Positions 7,440 to 14,719 of a stretch of 28,431 nt of DNA are shown in pieces. Numbering within the stretch: position 1 is the stretch's first letter; every line of letters starts with the position of its first letter. Position numbers and translations under genes: made by a program. This DNA comes from a virus. A model generated the notes under the pieces. The model was not told the DNA's origin. It made no database searches and was given only the letters and a program-made list of their open reading frames with translations. Location: positions 1-28,431 of the IMG/VR virus record IMGVR_UViG_3300027974_000129; one strand, 5' to 3'.

Positions 7440-7537
7440 ACGAACCCAAGATCACTCTCAACGATCTGTCCATCAACGACATGAACGTGCTGCTCGCTGG
7501 CCTGGGCAAGCTGCCGCTGGACGCTGCGGTCCGATGA
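7436..7537 (+). pseudogene. Truncated small phage gene (33 codons) at module junction
   Basis: ATG at 7436 overlaps the previous stop (ATGA). The 33 residues start MNEPKITLND and contain NVLLAGLGKLPLDA, then stop abruptly at TGA 7535-7537. The 48-residue gene at 18281-18427 has the same core (N-M-I-L-A-G-I-Q-E-L-P-A) but continues with a Gln-rich tail, so this copy seems to have lost its C-terminus. GC-rich DNA gives way to AT-richer DNA in the next few tens of bases. The evidence favours a remnant cut by recombination; a genuine short peptide is less likely. Confidence 0.5.
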
Positions 7538-7851
7538 GGGCTCCGACTTCGGGGACAAGTGTGTTTAGTCCTGTTGCATCTGCGGGCGTTGCAGGAACCG
7601 TTGTTAATACTGAATTCCCAATTGACATGCAGATGCTTGGGCTTCATGGCGGGTGGGCATACAGCTTTGCCGTATATGACAGATTGCGTGGTTTACCCTC
7701 AGACACAACTACAGAAAACCTACCCGAAACAACCTCAGTAAAAGACCACATTCAACTAGTTGTTAATCGAATGGTTCAAGAATCGTCCTATCAGGAATCC
7801 AACATGCCTTGGGCTCCAACTCCAGCCCCCGTTCCTGCACCCACACCTTGA
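7534..7851 (+). CDS. Hypothetical protein at cassette edge, Pro-rich tail
   Basis: 105 residues from the ATG at 7534, which overlaps the TGA of the truncated gene (ATGA). There is no good Shine-Dalgarno, so translation likely depends on coupling. An open frame continues upstream to 7384, but that part is a shadow of the previous two genes. The real part shows 'GTVVNTEFPIDMQMLG', 'HGGWAYSFAVYDRLRGLP', 'DHIQLVVNRMVQESSYQES' and a Pro/Ala/Thr tail. I do not recognise it. The Pro-rich end resembles that of the protein at 2382-2786, which also ends in Pro/Asn repeats. It may be the C-terminal part of the gene that stood here before the foreign cassette arrived. It stops 1 base before a terminator. 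Confidence 0.5.
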   Translation: MRAPTSGTSVFSPVASAGVAGTVVNTEFPIDMQMLGLHGGWAYSFAVYDRLRGLPSDTTTENLPETTSVKDHIQLVVNRMVQESSYQESNMPWAPTPAPVPAPTP

Positions 7852-7852
7852 C

Positions 7853-7885
7853 AAAAATACCCAGCACTACAGCTGGGTATTTTTT
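7853..7885 (+). terminator. Rho-independent terminator after fibre cassette
   Basis: A 13 bp perfect stem (7853-7865 with 7872-7884), a 6-base loop and six Ts (7880-7885). It starts 1 base after the stop. Its AAAATACCC...GGGTATTTTTT flanks match those of the terminator at 2261-2292. Confidence 0.92.
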
Positions 7886-7888
7886 CGC

Positions 7889-7917
7889 TTGAACACTTTT
7901 TCCTTGTATGATATAAT
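7889..7917 (+). promoter_or_regulatory. Sigma70-like promoter for 7976-16009 genes
   Basis: TTGAAC (7889-7894), a 17 bp spacer and TATAAT (7912-7917), followed by AGTACCAAAATA as in the promoter at 2296-2324. It sits 3 bases after a terminator in the same layout. It probably drives the structural and lysis genes up to the terminator at 16012. Confidence 0.88.
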
Positions 7918-7975
7918 AGTACCAAAATACAGTAAGACCAAATTTTTGTGTCTTGTTTAGATCAAGGAGCGCCCT

Positions 7976-8563
7976 ATGGCAAGTCCAACAAAACTGAACC
8001 TAAAAGTTTATCAGGGCAGTACCTTTCGTGAAACCTTACGTTGGGAAAGTGCCTTAAAAGTATACGCACCTATTACCAATATTTCAAAAACTGCACCCAT
8101 GGTGGTCACTGCCTCTAATCACGGAGTACCAGTCGGCTGGAGAGTAAAGATCAGTGGTGCTCTTGGCATGAAAGAAGCCAACACTGGTGACAATTACCTA
8201 ACCACTAGTGAAGTTGCTGCCAACACAGCGACCTTTAACTCAGTTAATGCACTGAACTATACAACCTACACTGGTGGTGGGGTCCTGGAGTACAATCAAC
8301 CTGTCGACTTGGCCGGCTATACTGCACGAATGCAGATTCGTGAAAAAATTACCAGCAACACTGTGTTAGAAAGTCTAACCTCCAGTAACGGAAAAATATT
8401 ACTAGACAATACTAACAAGAGTATTAGTTTAATTATTAGTGCCACTACCACAGCAGCCTATATTTGGAAAACTGGTGTTTATTCTTTAGAACTGGAAAAA
8501 GATGGAGCAGTCATACCTTTGATATACGGCTCAGTAAGTGTTGAACCAGAGGTAACCAGATGA
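7976..8563 (+). CDS. Baseplate/tail fibre adaptor-like protein
   Basis: 195 residues, with AAGGAG 6 bases before the ATG. It has the layout of a phage family I recognise from fibre loci: 'QGSTFRETLRWES' near the start (residues 13-25), 'VDLAGYTARMQIREKI' in the middle (about 115-130), 'NGKILLDN', 'ISLIISATTTAAYIW' and 'GVYSLELE' ending 'GSVSVEPEVTR'. A segment at about residues 35-90 (VTASNHGVPVGWRVKISG) looks like an inserted beta domain. The core resembles the N-terminal domain of upper baseplate (BppU-like) proteins and the protein at 2382-2786. It overlaps the next gene by 4 bases (ATGA). A structural role is inferred from family and position. Confidence 0.65.
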   Translation: MASPTKLNLKVYQGSTFRETLRWESALKVYAPITNISKTAPMVVTASNHGVPVGWRVKISGALGMKEANTGDNYLTTSEVAANTATFNSVNALNYTTYTGGGVLEYNQPVDLAGYTARMQIREKITSNTVLESLTSSNGKILLDNTNKSISLIISATTTAAYIWKTGVYSLELEKDGAVIPLIYGSVSVEPEVTR

Positions 8564-8955
8564 AGTTGAGTGCTGCTATTAGAAACAGTATGATTTCACA
8601 ATATGAAACATACTTAGGAACTTCACCAACGATCGAGTTACGTACAGGACTGGTACCAGCGTCTACTACTGATGTAGACACAGGAACTTTATTGGCTGTT
8701 ATAACATTGCCACTAGACTGGTTGAGTGCTCCTGTTAATGGTACCGTATCGCTACAAGGATCTTGGGTTGGTACTACAATATCTAGTGGTACAGCCACAC
8801 ACTATAGATTAAAAAATAGTAGCGGTATTACCCATGAACAAGGTTCGGTATCTATTACCGGAGGTGGTGGTGATTTAGAGTTAGACAACACCAATTTAGC
8901 ATTGAATCAAATAGTTCAAGTAACAACTTGGACACGAACACAAGGAGGCCAATAA
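8560..8955 (+). CDS. Small virion structural protein, paralogue A
   Basis: 131 residues; start ATG overlaps the previous TGA. The chain reads like a single beta-sandwich: 'ISQYETYLGTSPTIELRTG' (residues about 12-30), 'DVDTGTLLAVITLP', 'DWLSAPVNGTVSLQGSW', 'GTATHYRLKNSSG' and 'LALNQIVQVTTWT'. The next gene has the same motif order, so the two are tandem paralogues. This motif order occurs in small proteins of many phage tail loci; the function is unknown. No Shine-Dalgarno is needed if it is coupled to the upstream gene. Confidence 0.62.
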   Translation: MKLSAAIRNSMISQYETYLGTSPTIELRTGLVPASTTDVDTGTLLAVITLPLDWLSAPVNGTVSLQGSWVGTTISSGTATHYRLKNSSGITHEQGSVSITGGGGDLELDNTNLALNQIVQVTTWTRTQGGQ

Positions 8956-9327
8956 ATGGCAGTAACTTACACAACAGCAGTAAAAAATGCTCGTCTTAAT
9001 GCGGTAACGACTGCCATTGGCACTACCGGAGTACTAGAGATTGGTACCTCAGCTATGGGAACAGTATTAGCCACTATAAACCTAGCAAATCCGGCCGCCC
9101 CTGTGGCAGCGAGCGGAGTATTAACATTTACTATGCCACAGAGCGATACAGCAGCGGATGCCACAGGCACTGCAGCAGCAGCTCGTATTCGTACTAGCAG
9201 TGGCGGTACCGACATTGTAACTGGTTTAACAGTGGGTACTAGCGGTACTGATATTGTCCTAGACAATATCAGTATCAATACAGGACAAACCATCACTATT
9301 ACTAGTGCAACTATCACACACGCCTAA
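8956..9327 (+). CDS. Small virion structural protein, paralogue B
   Basis: 123 residues; ATG follows the previous TAA directly, with GGAGG upstream inside the preceding gene. Shared order with paralogue A: an N-terminal helix (KNARLNAVTTAIG), 'GVLEIGTSAMGTVLATI', 'AARIRTSSG', 'DIVLDNISINTGQTITIT'. Composition is Ala/Thr/Gly-rich with no Cys or Trp. It is probably a beta-sandwich virion component; its partner and place in the particle cannot be told. Confidence 0.62.
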   Translation: MAVTYTTAVKNARLNAVTTAIGTTGVLEIGTSAMGTVLATINLANPAAPVAASGVLTFTMPQSDTAADATGTAAAARIRTSSGGTDIVTGLTVGTSGTDIVLDNISINTGQTITITSATITHA

Positions 9328-9339
9328 GGAGCTTGAACT

Positions 9340-9780
9340 ATGTCAATGACCAACACGGCCGAAGCCAATTTCTTAGGCTTGCTATTTCAAAATATAAACT
9401 GGGCTAACATTGGAGACGCCACCGGCTTGAGGAATGCCTCAACAGCTGGCTCACTATTTATCAGCCTACACACAGCCGATCCAGGCGAGACAGGTACTCA
9501 AACTACCAACGAAACAACATATACCTCATACAGCCGAGTAGGTGTAGTAAGAAGCAACAGTGGATTTACGCTTACTGCACAGACTATTACCAACGCAGCT
9601 CTGGTACAGTTTCCACAGTGCACAGGCGGTACTTCAACAGTTACCCACTTTGGTATTGGCACAGACAGCTCAGGAGCCGGCAACTTGTTGTTAAAGGGTG
9701 CCCTAGCTTCACCTCTATCAGTTAGTAACGGTATTCAACCTCAATTTGCAGCGGCTGCTCTGAGTGTAACGGTTGACTAA
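9340..9780 (+). CDS. Conserved phage tail-type protein
   Basis: 146 residues, with AAGGAG 8 bases upstream of the ATG (a second ATG lies two codons later). Motifs 'LFISLHTADPGETGTQTTNE', 'YTSYSRVGVVRS', 'FPQCTGGTSTVTHFGIGT' and 'GNLLLKGAL' form a pattern common in phages of many hosts, often annotated as tail fibre or tail protein. There is no enzyme signature. It sits in the middle of the structural operon; a place in the virion is inferred. Confidence 0.65.
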   Translation: MSMTNTAEANFLGLLFQNINWANIGDATGLRNASTAGSLFISLHTADPGETGTQTTNETTYTSYSRVGVVRSNSGFTLTAQTITNAALVQFPQCTGGTSTVTHFGIGTDSSGAGNLLLKGALASPLSVSNGIQPQFAAAALSVTVD

Positions 9781-9785
9781 TTGTA

Positions 9786-10655
9786 ATGTTTAATACTATA
9801 AGTGACATTGCCAATTCTTGGGATACCAATAGGGTATGGCGACAACACTGGCATAAAACTGCAAACCCACAGTTATCAACTGCAACTGGGGGATTTTGGT
9901 TAGATCTTTCCATGGCAGCCGGTACCCCCAAGTACAATGCTTATGTAGGTGATCAGTTGGCATTTACTCCCTTAATAGGGGCTAGTAATAATGGTATTAA
10001 CTGTGGTACTGGTGGAGACAGCTGGATACACAGATACAACTTGAGTGGTGGTGGTAGTACAACAGCAGCATGGCCTGCTGGAGTGGTTATGTTAATGGAC
10101 TATGTAGGGTTCTATCCGCTCGTAGACATGGACAACATAGACGAACAGGTCTTTGACAACACTCTTTTGAGTTCTCGCTATGCCTCTGGTATGCGTTGTA
10201 TGGTTGTTACTACGACACCTCAAACGGCCGCCAGTCCTACACAGGTCCTTTTAGAGTATGAAGGTAGTAACGGTGTAACCACAGTATCCAGCTTTTTTGT
10301 AAATTCTACAGTTGCCGCAGGTGCCCTCAACTGTTTTTCTAGCGTTACCGGTGGCAATGTTTCTGGTGTTGCTGCTCCATTTGTACCTCTTGGTCCTGGT
10401 ACTTTTGACGTAAAAAAATTAAATAGTGTAAGAGTAACTGGTTCCTCTGGTGGATTTTGTGCTTTTGTTTTAGTTAAACCAATTTTAGAAGCGATCATTG
10501 TGGATACCGCTACTCCATACGAGATCGAAGCGCCTCGAAATATGCTGCCCTACTACGTACCAAACGGAGCATATTTAAATCATATAGTGTGTGGTAATAA
10601 TGGTAGTGCAGCTGCTGGTATTACCAGAGGTCATATAACATTTGTAAGGAGATAA
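9786..10655 (+). CDS. Virion structural protein, short paralogue
   Basis: 289 residues. The Shine-Dalgarno is poor, 5 bases separate it from the previous stop, so it may be read by coupling. Landmarks: W18/W22 (RVWRQHWHK), 'GGFWLDLSMAAGTPKYNAYVGD', 'DYVGFYPLVDMDNIDEQ', 'SSRYASGMRCMVV', 'FVPLGPG', 'CAFVLVKPI' and 'NGAYLNHI'. The following protein carries the same landmarks in the same order (W-x-x-x-W-x-K, DL-x-x-S-x-I-D, PRY, P-L-Q-A-G, CKPI), so they are paralogues; this one lacks the insertion in the longer copy. Family unknown to me; a virion component by context. Confidence 0.6.
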   Translation: MFNTISDIANSWDTNRVWRQHWHKTANPQLSTATGGFWLDLSMAAGTPKYNAYVGDQLAFTPLIGASNNGINCGTGGDSWIHRYNLSGGGSTTAAWPAGVVMLMDYVGFYPLVDMDNIDEQVFDNTLLSSRYASGMRCMVVTTTPQTAASPTQVLLEYEGSNGVTTVSSFFVNSTVAAGALNCFSSVTGGNVSGVAAPFVPLGPGTFDVKKLNSVRVTGSSGGFCAFVLVKPILEAIIVDTATPYEIEAPRNMLPYYVPNGAYLNHIVCGNNGSAAAGITRGHITFVRR

Positions 10656-10656
10656 A

Positions 10657-11928
10657 ATGGGATTTGCAAGCTATGACGATCTGGTAAATCAGGTCACAAC
10701 AAACAATAAAATCTGGCTACAGCCCTGGAATAAGATCACACCCACAACAATGGCTGCGGGACGTTGGTATGATTTATTTTTAGGCAGCAGTGATCGCGGT
10801 CAAGGATACCACGGCAATTACGTTCGTAACTGGGGTTTTGATTCTATTGCCGAGTGGACCGGTGTAGGTGCAGGGGGTTGGGCGTGGAATATTGCTGGTA
10901 CCGTGGTACATACTGCTGGTACTCCAGGGTCCTTATCCCAAACGCCACTAGCTACTATCGAGGCTAATACACCCTACACAATTATTGTAACCACCAGCGC
11001 TCCCGCAGGGTCGGGTGGTATCACTATTGATATTGGTGGTACAGCATCCTCTTCTATTACTACAGCTACTACTTCTACAATACAAGTTACCACAGGTGCA
11101 TCACCTACTCAGACTATAGCAATCACGGCGGCCAGTGCTCAAACGATGACTGTAGATAACTTGATTGTTATTGCAGGTACTAGCACCGGTCAGTCTCCTC
11201 GATTCATGCCCTATAACCAAAACATGCAGGGAAGTATTTGGCCAGGAGACTTAATTGGTGGTAGTGCAACCAAGCACCTACTCACCATGAGCGCACAAAC
11301 AGCTGGTGCAACCACTGTACCAATCACACTGTTGTTGGTTGACCTATTGGGCAGCTACTCACGTATTGACAGTAATATAGGTACCGCTATTACCTTAGCC
11401 AACACTTTGACTCTTCCACGTTATACAACAGGTGCAGGTGTACTGGCATATTCTGTTGTAGCTCCTACAACAACAGGTGTTAATGCGCACAATATACTTA
11501 CTACTTATACCAATCAGGCCAACGTAGGTACCAGAAGTCTGCCTCAAACCGTAGCAGCCACAGTAAGTGCAGTAAACTCACACATCTACCACAGTGGAAC
11601 AGCTGCCAACAATATTGGTCCGTTTTTGCCACTACAGGCTGGCGACACAGGTATTCGATCTGTACAAACTTGGCAACAAACTGCTGCCAATGGTACTGCA
11701 AGTACCTTTACGAACTTGGTATTATGCAAGCCCATTATGGAACTTCAACTTACCACTCAGTTCTTATTAGCCGAGCGTGATATGTTAAACCAGTTCCCTA
11801 GTTTACCACTGATACAAGAAGCAGCCGCTGCATCAGGTGCTTGTTTAGGATTTTTAGCTTATGCAGGTAATACTACGCCAGGTAATACTAACTTTTTTGG
11901 TGTCAACAGATACGCCTGGGGTGGTTAA
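10657..11928 (+). CDS. Virion structural protein with inserted CBM-like domain
   Basis: 423 residues; AAGGAG lies 5 bases before the ATG. The backbone is shared with the preceding 289-residue paralogue (W20/W24, 'GRWYDLF', 'LPRYTTGAGVLAYSVV', 'PFLPLQAGDTGIRSVQTW', 'LVLCKPI'). Between residues about 54 and 172 there is extra sequence absent from the paralogue: 'NYVRNWGFDSIAEWTG', 'GGWAW', 'LATIEANTPYTIIVTTSA', ending 'MTVDNLIVI'. N-x-G-F-x-x-x-x-x-W at the start and D-N-L/V-x-V at the end are typical of carbohydrate-binding-module-like jelly rolls (CBM4/9 type), so sugar binding is plausible but unproven. The backbone family is unknown to me. Confidence 0.6.
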   Translation: MGFASYDDLVNQVTTNNKIWLQPWNKITPTTMAAGRWYDLFLGSSDRGQGYHGNYVRNWGFDSIAEWTGVGAGGWAWNIAGTVVHTAGTPGSLSQTPLATIEANTPYTIIVTTSAPAGSGGITIDIGGTASSSITTATTSTIQVTTGASPTQTIAITAASAQTMTVDNLIVIAGTSTGQSPRFMPYNQNMQGSIWPGDLIGGSATKHLLTMSAQTAGATTVPITLLLVDLLGSYSRIDSNIGTAITLANTLTLPRYTTGAGVLAYSVVAPTTTGVNAHNILTTYTNQANVGTRSLPQTVAATVSAVNSHIYHSGTAANNIGPFLPLQAGDTGIRSVQTWQQTAANGTASTFTNLVLCKPIMELQLTTQFLLAERDMLNQFPSLPLIQEAAAASGACLGFLAYAGNTTPGNTNFFGVNRYAWGG

Positions 11929-12543
11929 ATGGCTTTGCGCTTTAACGGTCAAAGCCCAACGTCAGTAAGCGGTTCTTTTTCTTCTTTTCCAAACAGAGTT
12001 ATTGGTACGGTAGTTGGTAACACCGTCCACACTGGTATGACACCACTGTGGGGGGCTAGAAGAGCTGCATTAACCGCCTTTGGTAAGTTAGCGGGTATAC
12101 CAGACGGTACTACCCATCCGATATCTTGGCAAATGCCTAATCGTGCCGGAACGATCTCTTCTCGCTATAATGAAATAAGGGTTACACCTTCGGCATCGGG
12201 TACTAGAGGTCTACCGACGTCCGGATCTGTAAGTATTACATTTGCGGTAGATCCTGCACAGCTTCAGTTGATCGTGTCTACTCAAGGCACCACTGCTATA
12301 ACTTTTACACTAACGGGTAATGCTGGGGCCGTTCTGGATGCTGTAGCCAACATACAGCTACAATTTACTGTTCAAAATGCTCAAATTGAAGCTAAAGCCA
12401 ATACAGAAGGTACTTCTTCTATGGTGTTTACCGCAACCGCAACTCCAAAAGCATTGGGTAATATAGAGGGCACTATTACACCATTTACAGAATTAAGTCC
12501 ACAGAGCCTAGCACAAGCAGTTTGGTCCTATCAGCTGCCATAA
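11929..12543 (+). CDS. Hypothetical virion structural protein
   Basis: 204 residues; ATG directly follows the TAA of the previous gene. The first 100 residues include 'SFPNRVIGTVVGN' and 'PISWQMPNRAG', and the second half is beta-rich and low in charge ('QLIVSTQGTTAITFTLTGNAG', 'IQLQFTVQNAQIEAKA', 'SMVFTATATPKALGNIEGTI'), with 'LAQAVWSYQLP' at the C-terminus; A-x-A-V-W-S-Y endings are seen in phage adaptor or structural proteins. I do not recognise the family. No membrane segment or enzyme motif. Confidence 0.55.
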   Translation: MALRFNGQSPTSVSGSFSSFPNRVIGTVVGNTVHTGMTPLWGARRAALTAFGKLAGIPDGTTHPISWQMPNRAGTISSRYNEIRVTPSASGTRGLPTSGSVSITFAVDPAQLQLIVSTQGTTAITFTLTGNAGAVLDAVANIQLQFTVQNAQIEAKANTEGTSSMVFTATATPKALGNIEGTITPFTELSPQSLAQAVWSYQLP

Positions 12544-12561
12544 TACTCTTAGAGGTATAAT

Positions 12562-14220
12562 ATGACCACAGCAGCACAAAAACTGGTTGCACTATCTGGA
12601 TTGACCGGTGTTAGTGCTGCAAATCACTTAATAGCAATAAGTACTGGCGGCACCACTGCAGGTTCTAGACTGTTGAGCAGGTCTGGAATTGCCAGTGGTA
12701 CTGCTGCTGAACATTTAAACAGTATAGTAATTGGTGGTAGTAGAACCGGTACTTTAACAGTTGTAGAAACTGGTCTAGACCAATTTAATGCTACCAATAT
12801 TAGCGGTGCTGTTAATGGGTACTTAAGTGGTATTGAGACTGGCACTGACAGTTTCCAAGGACTAGCAAGATCTATAATATCTGGCACGTTAACAGGTCAA
12901 GAATTAGGTCAAGATACTGCTTTAATAATTAGTAAATCTATTACCCTTGGCATCCTTACCAGCCAAGAAGTAGGTCAAGATACAGCAGATTTAGCAGCAA
13001 AACTACTAGTAAGTGGTACACTATTGCCCACTGAACTGTCTGATATCGCACAGCTATTGGGCAAGTTATCTGTTAATGGTACTCTAGCAGCCACAGAACT
13101 GACCGACACAGTTCAAGCTATTGCCAAGATTTTAATTCGTGGTAACATAACAACTAGCGAATTAAATTTAGATAGTACCCAAGCAGTAGCTAAATTATTA
13201 GTAAGAGGTGCTCTGGTTGCCTCAGAGACTGGCAACGATGTAGCTCTTAGTGTAGCCAAGGTACTTGTTAACGGTACTTTGAGTGCCACAGAGTTTGGTG
13301 GCCAAGACCTATTCTCTAGTGGCGGCGTAGCAAAAATTGCTTATGGTACCGTTAATGCTCTAGAATCGGCAGACTATGGCTCAGTAATAGCAAAATTATT
13401 AGTCAATGGAACACTTGCTCCAACAGAGCTAACTACAGATCAGGCCGCTATACTGGCTAAATCTATAGTTACAGGTACGGTGGGCGTATCAGAGGCCCAA
13501 ACAGACCAAGCTCAGATAGTAGCCAAAGCTATATTTAAGGGCCAACTGGCTGGTATAGAGCCAACTGTTGACATTGCCCAAGCACTGGCCAGGTCTATTG
13601 TTACAGGTTACTGGACCTCAACAGATTCTATAGATCAGGCAAGCAGTACTGGCAGAGTAGCCATAACAGGACTTGCTTCAGCACTTGAAAATCCAGATCA
13701 GTCCAATTTAATAGCTAAATTACTGATTCGTGGTAACTTTAGTGCAACTGAAACAGAAACAGATAGTCTTCAGGGTCTTGCTAAATCAGTTATTTCTGGC
13801 TACTCTTCTACTACAGAGTTTGGTAGTGATTTTGCTCAATTTAGTGCTAAACTTTTACTAAAAGCGTCTTCTGTTAAATCAATAGATATAGCATATACTT
13901 CTATTGGTCAAACCAAAGTAGCGGTACTAAGTAATGTAGTAATACCAATTACCGGATCTGGCTCAGCAGTAAGAATAGCTATAAGCTCAAGGGTATCAGA
14001 AACCTACATAAGACAAGTAGAAGATGGCATAGTTATTAGTGCTTCCATACCTGAGCCCTTATTTATAACTGTTATATCTAAAGATAGTATAGTCTACCAC
14101 GGAGTAGCCAGCGAGTTTATTATTACTCAAACTGTTGATGACATATTTGTCAGTACAGATAACGCAGTTCAAAATGTAACCGATGTTGGAGTAAAACAAG
14201 TAGTAATTACTGAACTATGA
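12562..14220 (+). CDS. Long tandem-repeat virion protein (about 17 units)
   Basis: 552 residues; AGAGGT lies 5 bases before the ATG. From about residue 65 to 435 the chain consists of about 17 units of 20-24 residues with consensus G-[TYN]-[LV]-x-x-x-E-x-x-x-D-(5)-A-K-x-[LI]-[LIV]-x (for example GTLAPTELTTDQAAILAKSI). Units diverge but keep G, E, D and the A-K pair. The last 110 residues are beta-rich and non-repetitive (SIGQTKVAVLSNVVIPITGS onward). Regular spacing suggests a solenoid or extended fibre. I know no function for it. It is the last structural gene before the lysis pair, a position where fibre or fibre-adaptor genes are often found. Confidence 0.62.
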   Translation: MTTAAQKLVALSGLTGVSAANHLIAISTGGTTAGSRLLSRSGIASGTAAEHLNSIVIGGSRTGTLTVVETGLDQFNATNISGAVNGYLSGIETGTDSFQGLARSIISGTLTGQELGQDTALIISKSITLGILTSQEVGQDTADLAAKLLVSGTLLPTELSDIAQLLGKLSVNGTLAATELTDTVQAIAKILIRGNITTSELNLDSTQAVAKLLVRGALVASETGNDVALSVAKVLVNGTLSATEFGGQDLFSSGGVAKIAYGTVNALESADYGSVIAKLLVNGTLAPTELTTDQAAILAKSIVTGTVGVSEAQTDQAQIVAKAIFKGQLAGIEPTVDIAQALARSIVTGYWTSTDSIDQASSTGRVAITGLASALENPDQSNLIAKLLIRGNFSATETETDSLQGLAKSVISGYSSTTEFGSDFAQFSAKLLLKASSVKSIDIAYTSIGQTKVAVLSNVVIPITGSGSAVRIAISSRVSETYIRQVEDGIVISASIPEPLFITVISKDSIVYHGVASEFIITQTVDDIFVSTDNAVQNVTDVGVKQVVITEL

Positions 14221-14233
14221 TAGGAATATAACT

Positions 14234-14719
14234 ATGCTAGAATTTGCAGCAAGTGGGATACTGGGATCAATCTTTGGTGGATTGTTCCGTCTAGCCCCAG
14301 AGGTGTTAAAGTTTTGGGATCGCAAAGACGACCGCAAACACGAACTGGCAATGTATGGCTTACAGATTGACTTGGAAAAGACCAAAGGCCAAGCCAAGAT
14401 CGAAGAAAAATACATCGACTACAGCATTGCACAAACTCAGGCTATTCAGAGTGCTTTTGAGGGTCAGGCAAAAGAAGCCGCGGCAAGTTACCGTTGGGTA
14501 GCTGCATTGAGTGCTTTAGTGCGGCCCATGGTAACATACATCCTGTTTGGTATGTATGTGGCTTTCAAGATTACCATCATTGTGCACGCTGTGAACAGCG
14601 GTGCTAATTGGATCGACATAGCTCGCAACCACTGGACTGCAGACGACTTTGCAATGTTAAACATGATTTTAACATTCTGGTTTCTAGGTCGCTCTATTGA
14701 AAAGCGTGGTAATTCATGA
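14234..14719 (+). CDS. Putative holin (3TM type)
   Basis: 161 residues; AGGAAT upstream. N-terminal hydrophobic helix (residues 3-22, ASGILGSIFGGLFRLAP), a charged middle rich in K/D/E (27-80), and two hydrophobic segments (97-119 and 137-153) with R97-P98 before the first. The layout and the motif 'SYRWVAALSALVRPM' match what I recall of the GTA-type 3TM holin family. It directly precedes and overlaps (4 bases, ATGA) the endolysin gene, the classic holin-endolysin arrangement. It would make the inner membrane permeable at the end of infection. The family assignment is from memory. Confidence 0.68.
   Translation: MLEFAASGILGSIFGGLFRLAPEVLKFWDRKDDRKHELAMYGLQIDLEKTKGQAKIEEKYIDYSIAQTQAIQSAFEGQAKEAAASYRWVAALSALVRPMVTYILFGMYVAFKITIIVHAVNSGANWIDIARNHWTADDFAMLNMILTFWFLGRSIEKRGNS

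Noticed and set aside
7384-7533. N-terminal extension of the 105-residue gene
   Set aside because: That part overlaps the HExxH and truncated genes in another frame and reads like a random shadow (Arg/Gln-rich); coding signal starts near 7534.
12555-12560. TATAAT before the ATG at 12562
   Set aside because: It is the spacer between AGAGG and ATG and has no -35 at the right distance.
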